From positions 1 to 36,476 of the forward strand of contig NZ_JAQBOI010000077.1 in NCBI RefSeq assembly GCF_028288105.1: a DNA stretch of 36,476 nucleotides. Direction: 5' to 3'. This DNA is from Mucilaginibacter sp. (lineage in GTDB: Bacteria; Bacteroidota; Bacteroidia; Sphingobacteriales; Sphingobacteriaceae). Shown piece by piece: positions 17,975 to 27,077 of the stretch. Below the pieces are notes generated by a model, which searched no databases, was not told the DNA's origin, and saw nothing but the letters and a program-made list of their open reading frames with translations. The first letter of the stretch is position 1; each line of letters opens with the position of its first letter. Position numbers and translations under genes: made by a program.

Positions 17975-17982
17975 CAAACTTA
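17975..17982 (-). promoter_or_regulatory. Possible -7 promoter element of the adhesin gene
   Basis: On the minus strand 17982-17975 reads TAAGTTTG, matching TAnnTTTG, 16 bases before the ATG at 17958. This would leave a very short leader. No clear -33 element is seen, so the call is tentative. Confidence 0.3.
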
Positions 17983-18266
17983 TCTTACACAACTGTAGTT
18001 TTGAACTTTTATCGATGTTTACTGCATCTTTTTTGCAAGAGGATAGAGACATTAATGATGCAGTACATAGGATGGCAACAAGGACACTTCTCAATAATTG
18101 CATAACAAGGAGGTTGAGTAATATTTTAATATACAACCTAAGCTACCGGTATTTAAACTATTAAGTAATAGCTTTTTACGATTGTAAAGAATATGAGAAA
18201 AAGTTGTAATAACTGTAAACGGATATGTGATACCAGGTGTAGCCAGAGGCTAAATACATATCACGT

Positions 18267-18488
18267 TCAAGCATCCAGGAGTACATGATTTTCTTTGTTG
18301 AGTTTGAATATGGCGCGACAAACTCCAAAGAACACAATAATCATCAGCGATATGCCTGCAGCAATGATAATAAACATCCCCCTTGTAGGCGCCCCCTCTG
18401 TGGCCAATTGAATAAAAGCTAAAATAAATATGACAAAAAAGCATATAGTATAGATCGAGGCGATTTTAGTACTTTCCCCAAAAGACAT
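18267..18488 (-). CDS. Small two-helix membrane protein
   Basis: Starting at the ATG at 18488 (MSFGESTKIASIYT), the 73-residue product has two hydrophobic helices (SIYTICFFVIFILAFIQLA and MFIIIAAGISLMIIVFFGVC) and a short charged tail. An upstream in-frame ATG at 18542 would add 18 polar residues that look unlike a coding N-terminus. No family is recognised. A real small inner-membrane protein is plausible because the composition is consistent along the whole length. It lies upstream of the adhesin on the same strand, separated by about 300 bases. Confidence 0.45.
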   Translation of the reverse strand: MSFGESTKIASIYTICFFVIFILAFIQLATEGAPTRGMFIIIAAGISLMIIVFFGVCRAIFKLNKENHVLLDA

Positions 18489-18542
18489 CTTGTTTGTTTT
18501 AACAATAATTATTGGGCTGTGACACGCTAGTTCCCGAACCAA

Positions 18543-19205
18543 TTGTCGATCCTCTTTTGCGGCTTCATTGGTTTTTGACTTATAGTTATAAGCGAGTAGT
18601 TAGCTACGTACCAAAAGATCACTTCGTAGTAAAACTGAACCGCTCTTTGTTACCCGCGTAGAAGGCATTTTAAATGGCGAGCATGTGAACTGGCCGTCCG
18701 CTAAGAAACAACCGGGTCAAAACAATAAACTTTAAAACCAGCGAAGGCGATCAGCGGCAGGGTATTGAACTGAGTAAGCTGGCGGCGGTCCGGGAAGATA
18801 CAGCAAGCAGTGTAACACCATCAAGACCCGAAGAAGGGCTTAATTAACGCACAAGCGCAACAGGGACTACGGTCAGGATTTTGAAACCTAAAATATAGTG
18901 GTTCTGGTACTAATGAACAATGCCTGGCTACTCCGGGCATAGCGCAGCAAATAGTCCTCTGGTCAAGCGCAAAGCGATAGTCACTCCCGATAAATTATTA
19001 GCTGTTGCTTTTGGTATTCAATTCTGCCAAAATGGTGCCTTTCACGGCCGCAGATCTATCAGCACAAACGCTGTACGTTTACTGCGGCATGCCTCAGAGG
19101 GCATTAAAAAGAATTTAAGCTGGTTGCCGCTGTGCGGCGCAATGGCCAGGAGCATTTTTCATGATTGATCGGAAAAGCAACCCCGAAGGCTGCTGAACTC
19201 ACGCG
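18543..19205. other. Gene-free stretch with coding-like fragments
   Basis: No intact gene. From about 18640 to 18845 the plus strand shows two coding-like runs one frame apart (VEGILNGEHVNWPSAKKQPG, then TSEGDQRQGIELSKLAAVRE), which look like one gene broken by a frameshift. A later 82-codon plus-strand frame at 18920-19168 has poor coding character. I cannot assign the debris to a family. Confidence 0.35.
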
Positions 19206-19808
19206 CTAGACAGGTTTATGCGCTGCATTGTCCAGCGTGGTCAGCGCAGTGCGGATAACATCTTCAAAAAAAGCTTTTTCAGTCGTGGATTTGACCGAGA
19301 CTTGCAAACCCTTAACCGTATTTCCCAGGAAACGGGCCAGCGCCTTTGGGTCTTTATATTGATCCAGTTCACCGCTCTCCAGCCCCTGCCGGATGACTTT
19401 CAAAAAAGCGTCTTCTAGTTGCCGCTCGTTCTGGCAGATCAGGCCGCTGACCTCTATATCATGCGTACCCAATTCGATACCGGCATTGACCATAAAGCAG
19501 CCTTTCCGCTGCTTATCACCGAGCAGCTCGCTAACGACCAATTCCAGTAAGCCCCGGATCGCCGCTTTAGCCGAAGGCGCTTCGCGGATGAGCGTACACA
19601 TCTGGCTGCCATAGCCTTGCTGATAGGCTTTCAGCGCCTTCAGGTAAAGCTGGTGCTTATCCCCAAAAGTATCATAAAGACTGGAACGACTGATACCCAA
19701 GCCGTCCACGAGGTCCTGCATGGACGTACCATTATAGCCCCTGTCCCAAAAAAGACAGACGGCCTTTTTGAGTACCTCGTTCTCATCAAAATCTTTGTTT
19801 CTCCCCAT
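19206..19808 (-). CDS. TetR/AcrR family transcriptional regulator
   Basis: A 200-residue repressor. The N-terminal helix-turn-helix is clear (NEVLKKAVCLFWDRGYNGTS, then MQDLVDGLGISRSSLYDTFG and DKHQLYLKAL), followed by the helical ligand-binding domain containing KGCFMVNAGIELGTHD. I place the start at 19808 (MGRNKDFDENE). The longer frame to 19838 would take ten residues from the hairpin terminator of the upstream SDR gene. The SDR gene lies 52 bases upstream on the same strand, and its promoter carries two inverted repeats, so this protein very likely represses the SDR gene and perhaps itself. The ligand is unknown; related regulators often respond to reactive or xenobiotic compounds. Confidence 0.92.
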   Translation of the reverse strand: MGRNKDFDENEVLKKAVCLFWDRGYNGTSMQDLVDGLGISRSSLYDTFGDKHQLYLKALKAYQQGYGSQMCTLIREAPSAKAAIRGLLELVVSELLGDKQRKGCFMVNAGIELGTHDIEVSGLICQNERQLEDAFLKVIRQGLESGELDQYKDPKALARFLGNTVKGLQVSVKSTTEKAFFEDVIRTALTTLDNAAHKPV

Positions 19809-19819
19809 AAACAGCAAAA

Positions 19820-19836
19820 GCCCGCTTTTGGCGGGC
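19820..19836 (-). terminator. Intrinsic terminator of the SDR gene
   Basis: On the minus strand GCCCGC, a five-base loop and GCGGGC are followed by TTTTGCTGTTT. It lies 25 bases past the SDR stop and just before the TetR start, so TetR expression would need read-through or its own promoter. Confidence 0.7.
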
Positions 19837-19860
19837 AATTTACGGATTTTTAAGTAACAA

Positions 19861-20610
19861 TTAACGCATTCCGCCGCTGGCGATCAATGTCTCGCCGGTC
19901 AGCCAGCCGGAATCATCAGAAGCTAAGAACACCGCGATCGGCGCAATATCTTCCGGTACACCGATACGGCCCAGCGGTACCTGCTGTTCAAGCTGCTTCT
20001 GGAAATCGCTGCCGATGAAACCTGCCGTATGCGTGCCCTCGGTTTCCACCATGCCCGGGTTAATGGCGTTCACACGAATCTTTTTGGCGCCCAATTCTTT
20101 CGAAAGCACCTGCGTGATCGAATCCACCGCGCCTTTGCTGGCGGTATAGACAGCGCTTTCGGGCGGCGTGATACGGGTTACGGTCGAGCTGATATTAATG
20201 ATGCTGCCGCCGCGCTCGCCGAAACTCTTTACCGCGCCCTGGGTCACCAGTAAAAGGCCCAGTACATTGGTATTGAAATGACGGTGGAAATGCTCCTCGG
20301 TAATGGCGCCGATCGCGGCGAACTCGTAAACGCCGGCATTATTGACCAGCACATCCACCTCTCCGAAAGCCGCTTTAGTTTCGGCGAATAAACGGTCTAC
20401 GTCCGCCGCTTTGGACACATCTCCCTGCACGGCAACCGCTTTGCCACCCGCGGCAACAATATCTGCCACAACTTTTTCAGCGCCAGCTTTGGCGGACGCA
20501 TAATTGACCACTACCGCAGCACCCTCAGCGGCCAGACTTTTGGCAATACCCGCGCCTATTCCTTTGGAAGCGCCGGTCACTACTGCTACTTTATTAGCTA
20601 ATTTTTTCAT
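19861..20610 (-). CDS. SDR family oxidoreductase (3-ketoacyl-ACP reductase-like)
   Basis: A 249-residue NAD(P)H-dependent short-chain dehydrogenase/reductase of classical type. Residues 12-19 are the nucleotide-binding TGASKGIG, 90-93 are NNAG, Ser141/142 with Tyr155 and Lys159 (YTASK) form the catalytic set, and NPGMVETEG follows the active site. The C-terminus ends LTGETLIASGGMR, as usual. The start at 20610 (MKKLANKVAVVTGASKG) is clear; the longer frame to 20883 adds unrelated sequence that runs through the promoter. The TetR gene sits downstream. The substrate cannot be deduced; these TetR-SDR pairs often deal with reactive carbonyl or quinone compounds. Confidence 0.95.
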   Translation of the reverse strand: MKKLANKVAVVTGASKGIGAGIAKSLAAEGAAVVVNYASAKAGAEKVVADIVAAGGKAVAVQGDVSKAADVDRLFAETKAAFGEVDVLVNNAGVYEFAAIGAITEEHFHRHFNTNVLGLLLVTQGAVKSFGERGGSIINISSTVTRITPPESAVYTASKGAVDSITQVLSKELGAKKIRVNAINPGMVETEGTHTAGFIGSDFQKQLEQQVPLGRIGVPEDIAPIAVFLASDDSGWLTGETLIASGGMR

Positions 20611-20636
20611 ATTCTCGTTATTTGTTTTTATTTTTA

Positions 20637-20682
20637 GGAATGAATGTTCCAAATATAAAACCAATACGGAATAATCGTTCCG
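20637..20682 (-). promoter_or_regulatory. Paired inverted-repeat operator over the SDR promoter
   Basis: Two related palindromes: GGAATGAATGTTCC (20637-20650) and CGGAATAATCGTTCCG (20667-20682). Both have GGAA and TTCC arms around a six-base spacer, with centres 31 bases apart, about three helical turns. Between them, on the minus strand, TATATTTG (20657-20650) matches the -7 consensus. One site thus covers the -33 region and the other the transcription start, a typical repressor layout. The TetR protein encoded just downstream is the natural candidate to bind here. Confidence 0.7.
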
Positions 20683-21551
20683 AAATAAAATAAGATTAAA
20701 ATGTGATGACAAATCGGACCAATTCTCCAGGTATATATTCGGGATTAGGTCGAACTGCGGCAGGCTACCCGGCTTGTGTAGAGCACACATAATAAATAGT
20801 TGTTCCCGCTCCTTCTTGCCAAACATATCTTTAACAAAATACCAACGACACGTGATACCAAACAACTTTATCCCCTGCTGCATTCCATTGGCGGTGTGTC
20901 ATATCCTAACATTGGGTGAATCGTCGCGTTTAAATCATTAACCTTTTCCTAGGTTAAGTGCGGAAAACCCGAAAAAAATAGCTTCGAATTAGTTTAAACA
21001 ATACGGGGGCTTTCCGAAAAAATCGATTTGAATTTACTGTTAATTTAAAGGAAATGGGTAAGGGTTGAGTTGTGGAATATTGCAGCAAACGGTGCTTTTA
21101 TACAACAAGTTTGGTTAGAGTAAACTTAGCCGCTGAGCTCATGCTACCGAGAACTCTTTTCTCAGAAGATTAAAAAGGGAAATACAGGAAAAGCAATCAG
21201 CCCAGCCGGAACTGAAATATCTAAAATCACAGATCTTGCAATGAGGAGGCTATAAGCCAACCAACAATATAAGTCTTATATTGCCAACCTACCTCCCTAT
21301 CCACTCCGGGAATACAATTATTCGCATGTGTTCGTAGTGCCTGAAGCCTGCTATACCGCACCCGTATAATCCGTAACTTTTTTTCAAATCTCCTGTAAAC
21401 AAGCTTAACTTAGTTATAAGCCATGCCGGGCTATGATCCTGGTGATATTCTGAATGAAAATGCTTAGCTTGCTGTTGAAATTATAAACCTGCTTTTGTTT
21501 GACCTGCCCGGGCGCAAAAGCAAAACATCTATATAACACCTAATTTATCGC
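20683..21551. other. Intergenic stretch before the receptor gene
   Basis: About 870 bases without an intact gene. The only coding-like part is the remnant at 21137-21369. I found no convincing TAnnTTTG element close to the start at 21552. Confidence 0.4.
21137..21369 (+). pseudogene. C-terminal gene remnant with a frameshift, unidentified
   Basis: Two adjoining plus-strand frames read like one protein: ENSFLRRLKREIQEKQSAQP then ELKYLKSQILQ ending at 21244, and from 21256 ANQQYKSYIANLPPYPLREY then NYSHVFVVPEACYTAPV and a stop. The composition is clearly coding and the two parts differ by one frame, with a stop codon just before the second. There is no start. It appears to be the last part of a lost gene; I do not recognise the family. 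Confidence 0.45.
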
Positions 21552-23462
21552 ATGTATAAAGTTTATCCTGGCTTTTTATGCCTTGTTTTTTTATTGGGAT
21601 GCAGTTTAACCCCGTCAAAAGCGCAGGTGGCCGTGCCGGTAACTGATACCGCAAAACAGCATGTATTCAGGTATGGTGAGTTACAATATTATATTGAACC
21701 CGGTAATCAGTTAACCATCAGCCAAATAAGGAACCCGGCTTTTAGCGCCAGGTTCCAGCCAAACCCCGAGCCCACGCCTCAATTAAAGGATATTAAAGCG
21801 ACCTACTGGTACCGCATCACACTTAACCAGTCCATCGCCACAAAAAACAATTGGATACTGGAGTTTTTTGACCAGACTATCGATAGCATAACGGTTTATT
21901 CGCCGGTTGCCAATAACAAGTATGCCGTTACGCAACTGGGCAGCAACCGCCCCTTCTCTGAGCGTTTATACAGCCATAAGAACTTCAGCCTGAACCTTAG
22001 CAACAACGCCGGCAAACAGGATGTGTACTACTTTCGCCTGCGCTCCAACCAATCGGGCAATGTTATCATCGTGTTGCGGTCAGTAAACTGGTTTATCAGC
22101 TATGCACTTAATGAGTATTTTTTCTTCGGAATATTCTATGGCATGATACTCGTTTTTGGCCTGTACAATTTTATTATGCTTATTGCCATGCGGCAAAGGC
22201 AGTACCTGTATTATATTGTTTATAACCTTAGCATTGGCCTGTACGAAATGTGTACCGATGGTATCGCCTACCAATACCTGTGGCAAATGGCACCCGCCTG
22301 GAACCATTATGCCTATGGCATCGCGCTTTTTCTGGCCAGTATATTCGCCACGCTTTTCGCGCAAAGCCTGCTAAATTTAAAAGAGAACGCCCCGCGCTTT
22401 AATAAACTGGTAAGCAGTATCATTATAGGCCGCTGCGTGTTTTTCCTGGCTTGCCTGCTGATCAACAGAGCCTGGTTTGCATATAAAATCGTAGAGTTTA
22501 TTCCCTTGTCTGTCTCGTATGTGGCTGGTTGTTATGTATTATATAAAGGTTACAGGCCGGCACGCTTCTTTGTTATAGGCTACAGCTTTCTGTTTTTCGG
22601 CTTTGTTATTAAAACGCTCATTGCTTTAAACTTGTGGTGGCTGCCGGTTACTGCAATTAACTTTTACAGCCTTAGTTTTTGCTTTATTATGGAGATGCTG
22701 TTCATCACATTTGCCATTGGCGACCGCCTGCGCTTGCTTAAGCGGGAAAAAGACCAGGCACAGGAGCGTATAATAAAGCAGTTGCAAAAAAATGAGGAAT
22801 TGAAGGATCTGCTCAACAAAAACCTGGAAGAACAGGCTGCAGTGCGGACGTGCGAGATCCTGGAGCAGTCTTCAGTAATTGCCGTACAGAACGCCGAACT
22901 TACCGAAGTAAATAAGCTGCTGCAGCAGCAAGCCGAAGAGATCTCGCGGATGAATGTTTTATTGGAAAAGGATAACATACTATTGCACAGCGATATTGAA
23001 AAGATAACCCATGCCCGGGTAATGCTGGCCGATGTTAATTTTGAGGAGTTTAGCAGGATCTATCCCGATAAAGAAGCCTGTTTTAAATTCCTGGCAGAGA
23101 TCAAATGGAAAAATGGATATGCATGTAAAAAATGCATTAACGATCATTACGGTAACGGGCACATGCTTTACAGCCGCCGCTGTTCTAAGTGCGGCTACGA
23201 GGAATCTGTTATTGCTTACACCATTTTGCAAAATACCCGGATACCAATAAACAAAGCCTTTTATATGATTTTCCTTATATACTCCGCAAAAGGCCAAATA
23301 TCATCTCATAAGTTATCCGAAATATTATCTATCCGGCAAAGCACCTGCTGGGCCTATAGCACCCGTATTAAAAAGGCAATGAAAAGCATGAAAAAAGATT
23401 TGCGCAATTCCGGAAGCAACGGTTGGAGCAAGCTCGTTATGGACATTTCGACAGCAGAATAG
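21552..23462 (+). CDS. 7TM-DISM receptor fused to an IS1595-type zinc ribbon/HTH region
   Basis: A 636-residue membrane protein. Residues 1-25 are a signal sequence with a possible lipobox (FLLGC, Cys17). Residues about 35-175 form a periplasmic DISMED2 sensor domain (YWYRITLNQS, WILEFFDQTIDSITVYSP), related to carbohydrate-binding folds. Residues about 185-392 are the seven-helix 7TM-DISM domain. Residues 395-475 are a coiled coil. From about 491 the protein matches the N-terminus of IS1595 transposases: FEEFSRIYPDKEACFKFLAE, a zinc ribbon with Cys525, Cys528, Cys544 and Cys547, then TRIPINKAFYMIFLIYSAKG and a helix-turn-helix-like SSHKLSEILSIRQSTCWAYS. No transposase catalytic domain follows; the protein simply ends. 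This output is unlike the usual kinase or GGDEF outputs of this receptor class and suggests a membrane-tethered DNA-binding regulator. The downstream glucanase genes are the likeliest targets. Confidence 0.88.
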   Translation: MYKVYPGFLCLVFLLGCSLTPSKAQVAVPVTDTAKQHVFRYGELQYYIEPGNQLTISQIRNPAFSARFQPNPEPTPQLKDIKATYWYRITLNQSIATKNNWILEFFDQTIDSITVYSPVANNKYAVTQLGSNRPFSERLYSHKNFSLNLSNNAGKQDVYYFRLRSNQSGNVIIVLRSVNWFISYALNEYFFFGIFYGMILVFGLYNFIMLIAMRQRQYLYYIVYNLSIGLYEMCTDGIAYQYLWQMAPAWNHYAYGIALFLASIFATLFAQSLLNLKENAPRFNKLVSSIIIGRCVFFLACLLINRAWFAYKIVEFIPLSVSYVAGCYVLYKGYRPARFFVIGYSFLFFGFVIKTLIALNLWWLPVTAINFYSLSFCFIMEMLFITFAIGDRLRLLKREKDQAQERIIKQLQKNEELKDLLNKNLEEQAAVRTCEILEQSSVIAVQNAELTEVNKLLQQQAEEISRMNVLLEKDNILLHSDIEKITHARVMLADVNFEEFSRIYPDKEACFKFLAEIKWKNGYACKKCINDHYGNGHMLYSRRCSKCGYEESVIAYTILQNTRIPINKAFYMIFLIYSAKGQISSHKLSEILSIRQSTCWAYSTRIKKAMKSMKKDLRNSGSNGWSKLVMDISTAE

Positions 23463-23577
23463 CTGTTTTGTATAGGTATTTGATAATGTATGGCCTTTTA
23501 TTTTTTATCACTGTCTCGTTACTTCTTTTCATAAATTAAGAAGTTACAAGCACTTCATTCATATAATAGTTAAAGTT

Positions 23578-23594
23578 GGTGTAATATTTACACC
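23578..23594. promoter_or_regulatory. Perfect palindrome upstream of the GH30 gene
   Basis: GGTGTAA, a three-base centre, and TTACACC form a perfect 17-base inverted repeat between the receptor gene and the glucanase promoter. Nearby lie a weaker inverted repeat (23518-23527 with 23538-23547, nine of ten pairs) and an exact direct repeat, AAGCGTATCA, at 23631-23640 and 23717-23726. These are candidate regulator-binding sites. Confidence 0.45.
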
Positions 23595-23776
23595 TTTTAT
23601 CTCTATTTCGCTAAAGTTAATTTGTGAAGAAAGCGTATCAGCAGTTTTTTTTATTTTTTTTCAATTGTGGTTTAAACCCTCTAAAGCCACATCTTCATCA
23701 AAACGCCCTGTGATGCAAGCGTATCAAATTATATTTAATTAACTAATTATCAGTTATTTATAAAACTTTACACTTG

Positions 23777-23805
23777 TTTGTAACGTAAAAATTACTTTAA
23801 ATTTG
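23777..23805 (+). promoter_or_regulatory. Promoter of the beta-glucanase genes
   Basis: TTTG at 23777-23780, a 17-base spacer, and TAAATTTG at 23798-23805 match the Bacteroidota -33 and -7 elements. This is the best promoter match in the window. It predicts a leader of about 150 bases before the GH30 ATG at 23966. Confidence 0.65.
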
Positions 23806-23965
23806 CGTTAACCAATTATAACGGCATCTGCTATTTTCCTGAAAAACAAAAGCTAAGGGTTCCACCTTTCGGATTACTTATGCTCCGCTTTTAAACAACA
23901 GTTAATAGCTATGTGCCTGCCAAGACCAAAACCTGCAAACCAATCACTTAAACCAATTAACTATT

Positions 23966-25834
23966 ATGAAAATTAATTACAGTCTAAAATTGCTGGCGAC
24001 CGGGCTCATCGCTTTTGTGCTGCTTACTTATGCATGTAAAAAAGACGTACGACCACCGGCGTCAGATCCTTCAGGCGCAACAGGTACTGCTGCCCGCGCG
24101 GCAACCGGGCCGGTAAGTGTATTTTTAACCAAAGGGGATAAAAGTTCATTATTAGCCCAAAGCTCGGTGAACTTTGCTCCTGATGCAGGTACAAACGCAA
24201 ATACCATTACGGTTGACGAAGGGGTAACTTACCAGGGGATTGACGGTTTTGGGTTTACCCTTACCGGCGGCAGCGCCAGCTTGCTGAACGGCTTAGGCGG
24301 CAATAAATCAGCAGTACTAAATGAATTATTTGGCACCGGGAGCGGGCAAATCGGGATCAGCTACCTGCGTATCAGTATAGGCGCGTCTGATCTTAGCTCA
24401 TCCGATTTTACCTACAACCAAACCGCAGGCGATGTAAATATGAATAACTTTAGCCTCTCGCAGGAGAATACCGATTTCCTGCCGATACTGAAAGCTATAC
24501 TTGCCATTAACCCCAATATCAAAATACTGGCTACCCCGTGGACAGCCCCTACCTGGATGAAGGTTAATACTACCGGCAACAATGGTTATACAGGCGGAAG
24601 CTTAAACACCGCTTATTACGATGCCTACGCCCGCTATTTTGTAAAATATATACAGGCCATGAAGGCGCAGGGTATTACCATTGATGCCATCACACCGCAA
24701 AATGAACCGCTTAACCCGTACAATAACCCAAGTATGGTAATGCAGGCAAACGAGCAGGTAAATTTTATCAATAATAACCTTGGGCCGCAATTACAAAATG
24801 CCGGGTTAAGCACCAAGATCATTGCTTACGATTATAATACCGATGTACCAAGCTACGCCACCACCGTGGTTGGCAATGCCGGCCAATATGTAGATGGCTC
24901 TGCCTTTCACTTATATGCAGGTAACATCGGTACCCTTACAGATGTGCATAATGCCTACCCTAACAAAAACGTGTACTTCACCGAGCAATGGGTGGGTGCG
25001 CCAGGCAACTTTGCCGGCGATCTCGGCTGGCATATCAATACCCTCATCATCGGCGCAACCCGTAACTGGAGCCGTAACGTTTTGGAGTGGAACCTGGCCG
25101 CTGATCCGAACAACAACCCGCATACCAACGGCGGCTGCAGCACCTGTTTAGGTGGCATCACAGTAAGTGGCACATCTATTACCCGTAATGTTGGTTACTA
25201 CATAGTGGCACATGCTTCAAAATTTGTAAGGCCGGGTGCGGTTCGTATCAGCTCTAACATCGCGGGTAGCATCCAAAACGTCGCCTTTAAAAACAGCGAT
25301 GGTTCAAAAGTGCTTATCGCATCAAACAGTGGCAGCAGTGATGTAAACTTTAAGGTAAAATGGGGTAACGAATCGTTCACCTACAGCCTTGTGGCCGGTG
25401 CCGTGGCAACCTTTAAATGGACTGGCACACCGGGAAGTGGCGGCGGTACGGGTGCACCAATCGGTTCAACCATCACCCTGAAAGGCTTTAATAACCAGTA
25501 CGTAAACAGCCGGAACGGTACGCAAGCCATGACCTGTAACAGCGCCGTAGCTTCTACCTGGGAGCAATTTACAGTGGTTGACGCCGGCGCAGGTAAAATT
25601 GCACTCCGCGCCATGAACAAGTATGTTTCATCAGAAAACGGCACACAAGCCATCACCTGCAACCGCGCCACCATTGGCGACTGGGAGAAATTTGACTGGG
25701 TGCCTGCTACAGATGGTAAGGTTACCATAAGAGGCAACAACGGTAAATATATCTCAAGCGAAAACGGCACACAAGCCATGACCTGCACCCGTGCAACGGC
25801 TTCCGGCTGGGAAGCATTCGGCATAAATCAATAA
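23966..25834 (+). CDS. GH30 family lipoprotein beta-glucanase with C-terminal glucan-binding beta-trefoil
   Basis: A 622-residue surface lipoprotein: the signal peptide ends at Cys24 (LLTYAC). Residues about 75-485 form a GH30 catalytic domain: [20 protein letters not shown] near the start, the acid/base Glu247 in TPQNEPLNP, the nucleophile Glu340 in YFTEQW, and a C-terminal beta-sandwich. Bacterial GH30 enzymes of this type hydrolyse beta-1,6-glucan. After a GSGGGTG linker, residues about 498-622 form a fascin-like beta-trefoil of three repeats, each with GTQAMTC or GTQAITC and a conserved Trp-Glu pair (STWEQF, GDWEKF, SGWEAF). This resembles the CBM92-type glucan-binding modules. The GH16 gene follows 19 bases later, so the two act together, probably on fungal or yeast beta-glucan. 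Confidence 0.94.
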   Translation: MKINYSLKLLATGLIAFVLLTYACKKDVRPPASDPSGATGTAARAATGPVSVFLTKGDKSSLLAQSSVNFAPDAGTNANTITVDEGVTYQGIDGFGFTLTGGSASLLNGLGGNKSAVLNELFGTGSGQIGISYLRISIGASDLSSSDFTYNQTAGDVNMNNFSLSQENTDFLPILKAILAINPNIKILATPWTAPTWMKVNTTGNNGYTGGSLNTAYYDAYARYFVKYIQAMKAQGITIDAITPQNEPLNPYNNPSMVMQANEQVNFINNNLGPQLQNAGLSTKIIAYDYNTDVPSYATTVVGNAGQYVDGSAFHLYAGNIGTLTDVHNAYPNKNVYFTEQWVGAPGNFAGDLGWHINTLIIGATRNWSRNVLEWNLAADPNNNPHTNGGCSTCLGGITVSGTSITRNVGYYIVAHASKFVRPGAVRISSNIAGSIQNVAFKNSDGSKVLIASNSGSSDVNFKVKWGNESFTYSLVAGAVATFKWTGTPGSGGGTGAPIGSTITLKGFNNQYVNSRNGTQAMTCNSAVASTWEQFTVVDAGAGKIALRAMNKYVSSENGTQAITCNRATIGDWEKFDWVPATDGKVTIRGNNGKYISSENGTQAMTCTRATASGWEAFGINQ

Positions 25835-27077
25835 ACCAAACACTAAACTTTATATGAAAAAGCAATTATTCAACCTGTTAAAAGGCACCGGCATCACGCT
25901 GGTAGCGGGAATCGTCATCATTTCCTGTAAAAAGGATATTAATCGATCCGGAGGTGTTAATGCCGATGCTAAAACTTCAACAACCACGCCAAGGGCATTA
26001 ACGCTTGTCTGGTCTGATGAGTTCAATGGAAGCAGCGTAGACGGCAGCAAATGGAACATTGATAACGGTAACCCTAATGTAAATAATGAGAAAGAGTACT
26101 ACTCGCCGGGCAACGTAGCGGTAACCGGGGGCAACCTGGTCATCACGGCTAAGAACCAAAGTATGGGAGGGCAGCCGTACACTTCGGGCAAGATCACTAC
26201 TGCAGGTAAGTTCACCGTAAAATATGGCCGTATCGAAGCCCGCATCAAACTGCCTGCATTCCAGGGAAGCTGGCCGGCGTTCTGGATGCTGGGCAGCAAC
26301 ATAGGCCAGGTAAACTGGCCACAATGTGGAGAAATTGATATTATGGAGCAAACCAATACCAGCAACACCACACTGGGCACCATGCACTGGAACAATAACG
26401 GCCACGTTTATTATGGCGGGAACACGCAGGTTAACAACGTTACCGATTACCATATATATGCAGTTGAATGGGATGCTAACAGCATCAAATGGTTTGTTGA
26501 CGGCACGCTGTTCCACACCGGTAATATCCAAAACAACATTAACAGTACCGAGGAGTTCCAGTTGCCGTTCTTCCTGATACTAAACCTTGCCGTGGGCGGC
26601 GACCTGCCGGGCAATACTATTAACAATGGCGCTTTACCGGCCAATATGCTGGTAGATTATGTGCGTGTTTATAATATAACCGGAGGCACGGGCACTACCG
26701 CGCCAATTGGCCAAACGGTTACCCTAAAAGGGTTTAACAGTAAATATGTAAACGGCCAGAACGGTACACAGGCCATGACCTGCAACAGCACCACAGCTTC
26801 TACCTGGGAGCAATTTACAGTGGTTGACGCCGGCAACGGTAAAGTTGCTTTGCGCAGCATGAATAAGTATGTTTCATCAGAGAACGGCACACAAGCCATC
26901 ACCTGTAACCGTGCCACCATTGGTGACTGGGAGAAGTTTGATTGGGTGCCTACCGGAGATGGTAAAATAACCTTCAGGGGGAATAACGGTAAGTTCATTT
27001 CCAGCGAGAACGGCACCCAGGCCATGACCTGTACAAGGGCCACCGCATCGGGATGGGAAGCATTTGGTATTAACCAA
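25494..27077 (+). repeat. Duplicated beta-trefoil coding segment shared by GH30 and GH16 genes
   Basis: The 3' ends of both genes (about 25458-25834 and 26704-27080) encode trefoil domains that differ at only about 15 of 125 positions. Long stretches are also identical or nearly so at the DNA level. The copies lie 1,246 bases apart in the same orientation, so they could recombine. Each trefoil itself contains three internal repeats of about 40 residues. Confidence 0.75.

Noticed and set aside
18920-19168. 82-codon plus-strand frame as a gene
   Set aside because: Composition is not coding-like, there is no recognisable motif, and the surroundings are debris.
19809-19838. Ten extra residues at the TetR N-terminus
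   Set aside because: They are encoded by the terminator hairpin of the SDR gene; the family start MGRNKDFDE is at 19808.
20611-20883. N-terminal extension of the SDR reading frame
   Set aside because: The open frame runs through a promoter and two operator palindromes and lacks SDR similarity; the canonical SDR start is the ATG at 20610.
23020-23462. Intact IS1595 insertion sequence
   Set aside because: Only the zinc ribbon and HTH part is present, in frame with the receptor; no DDE catalytic domain, inverted repeats or target duplication were seen.
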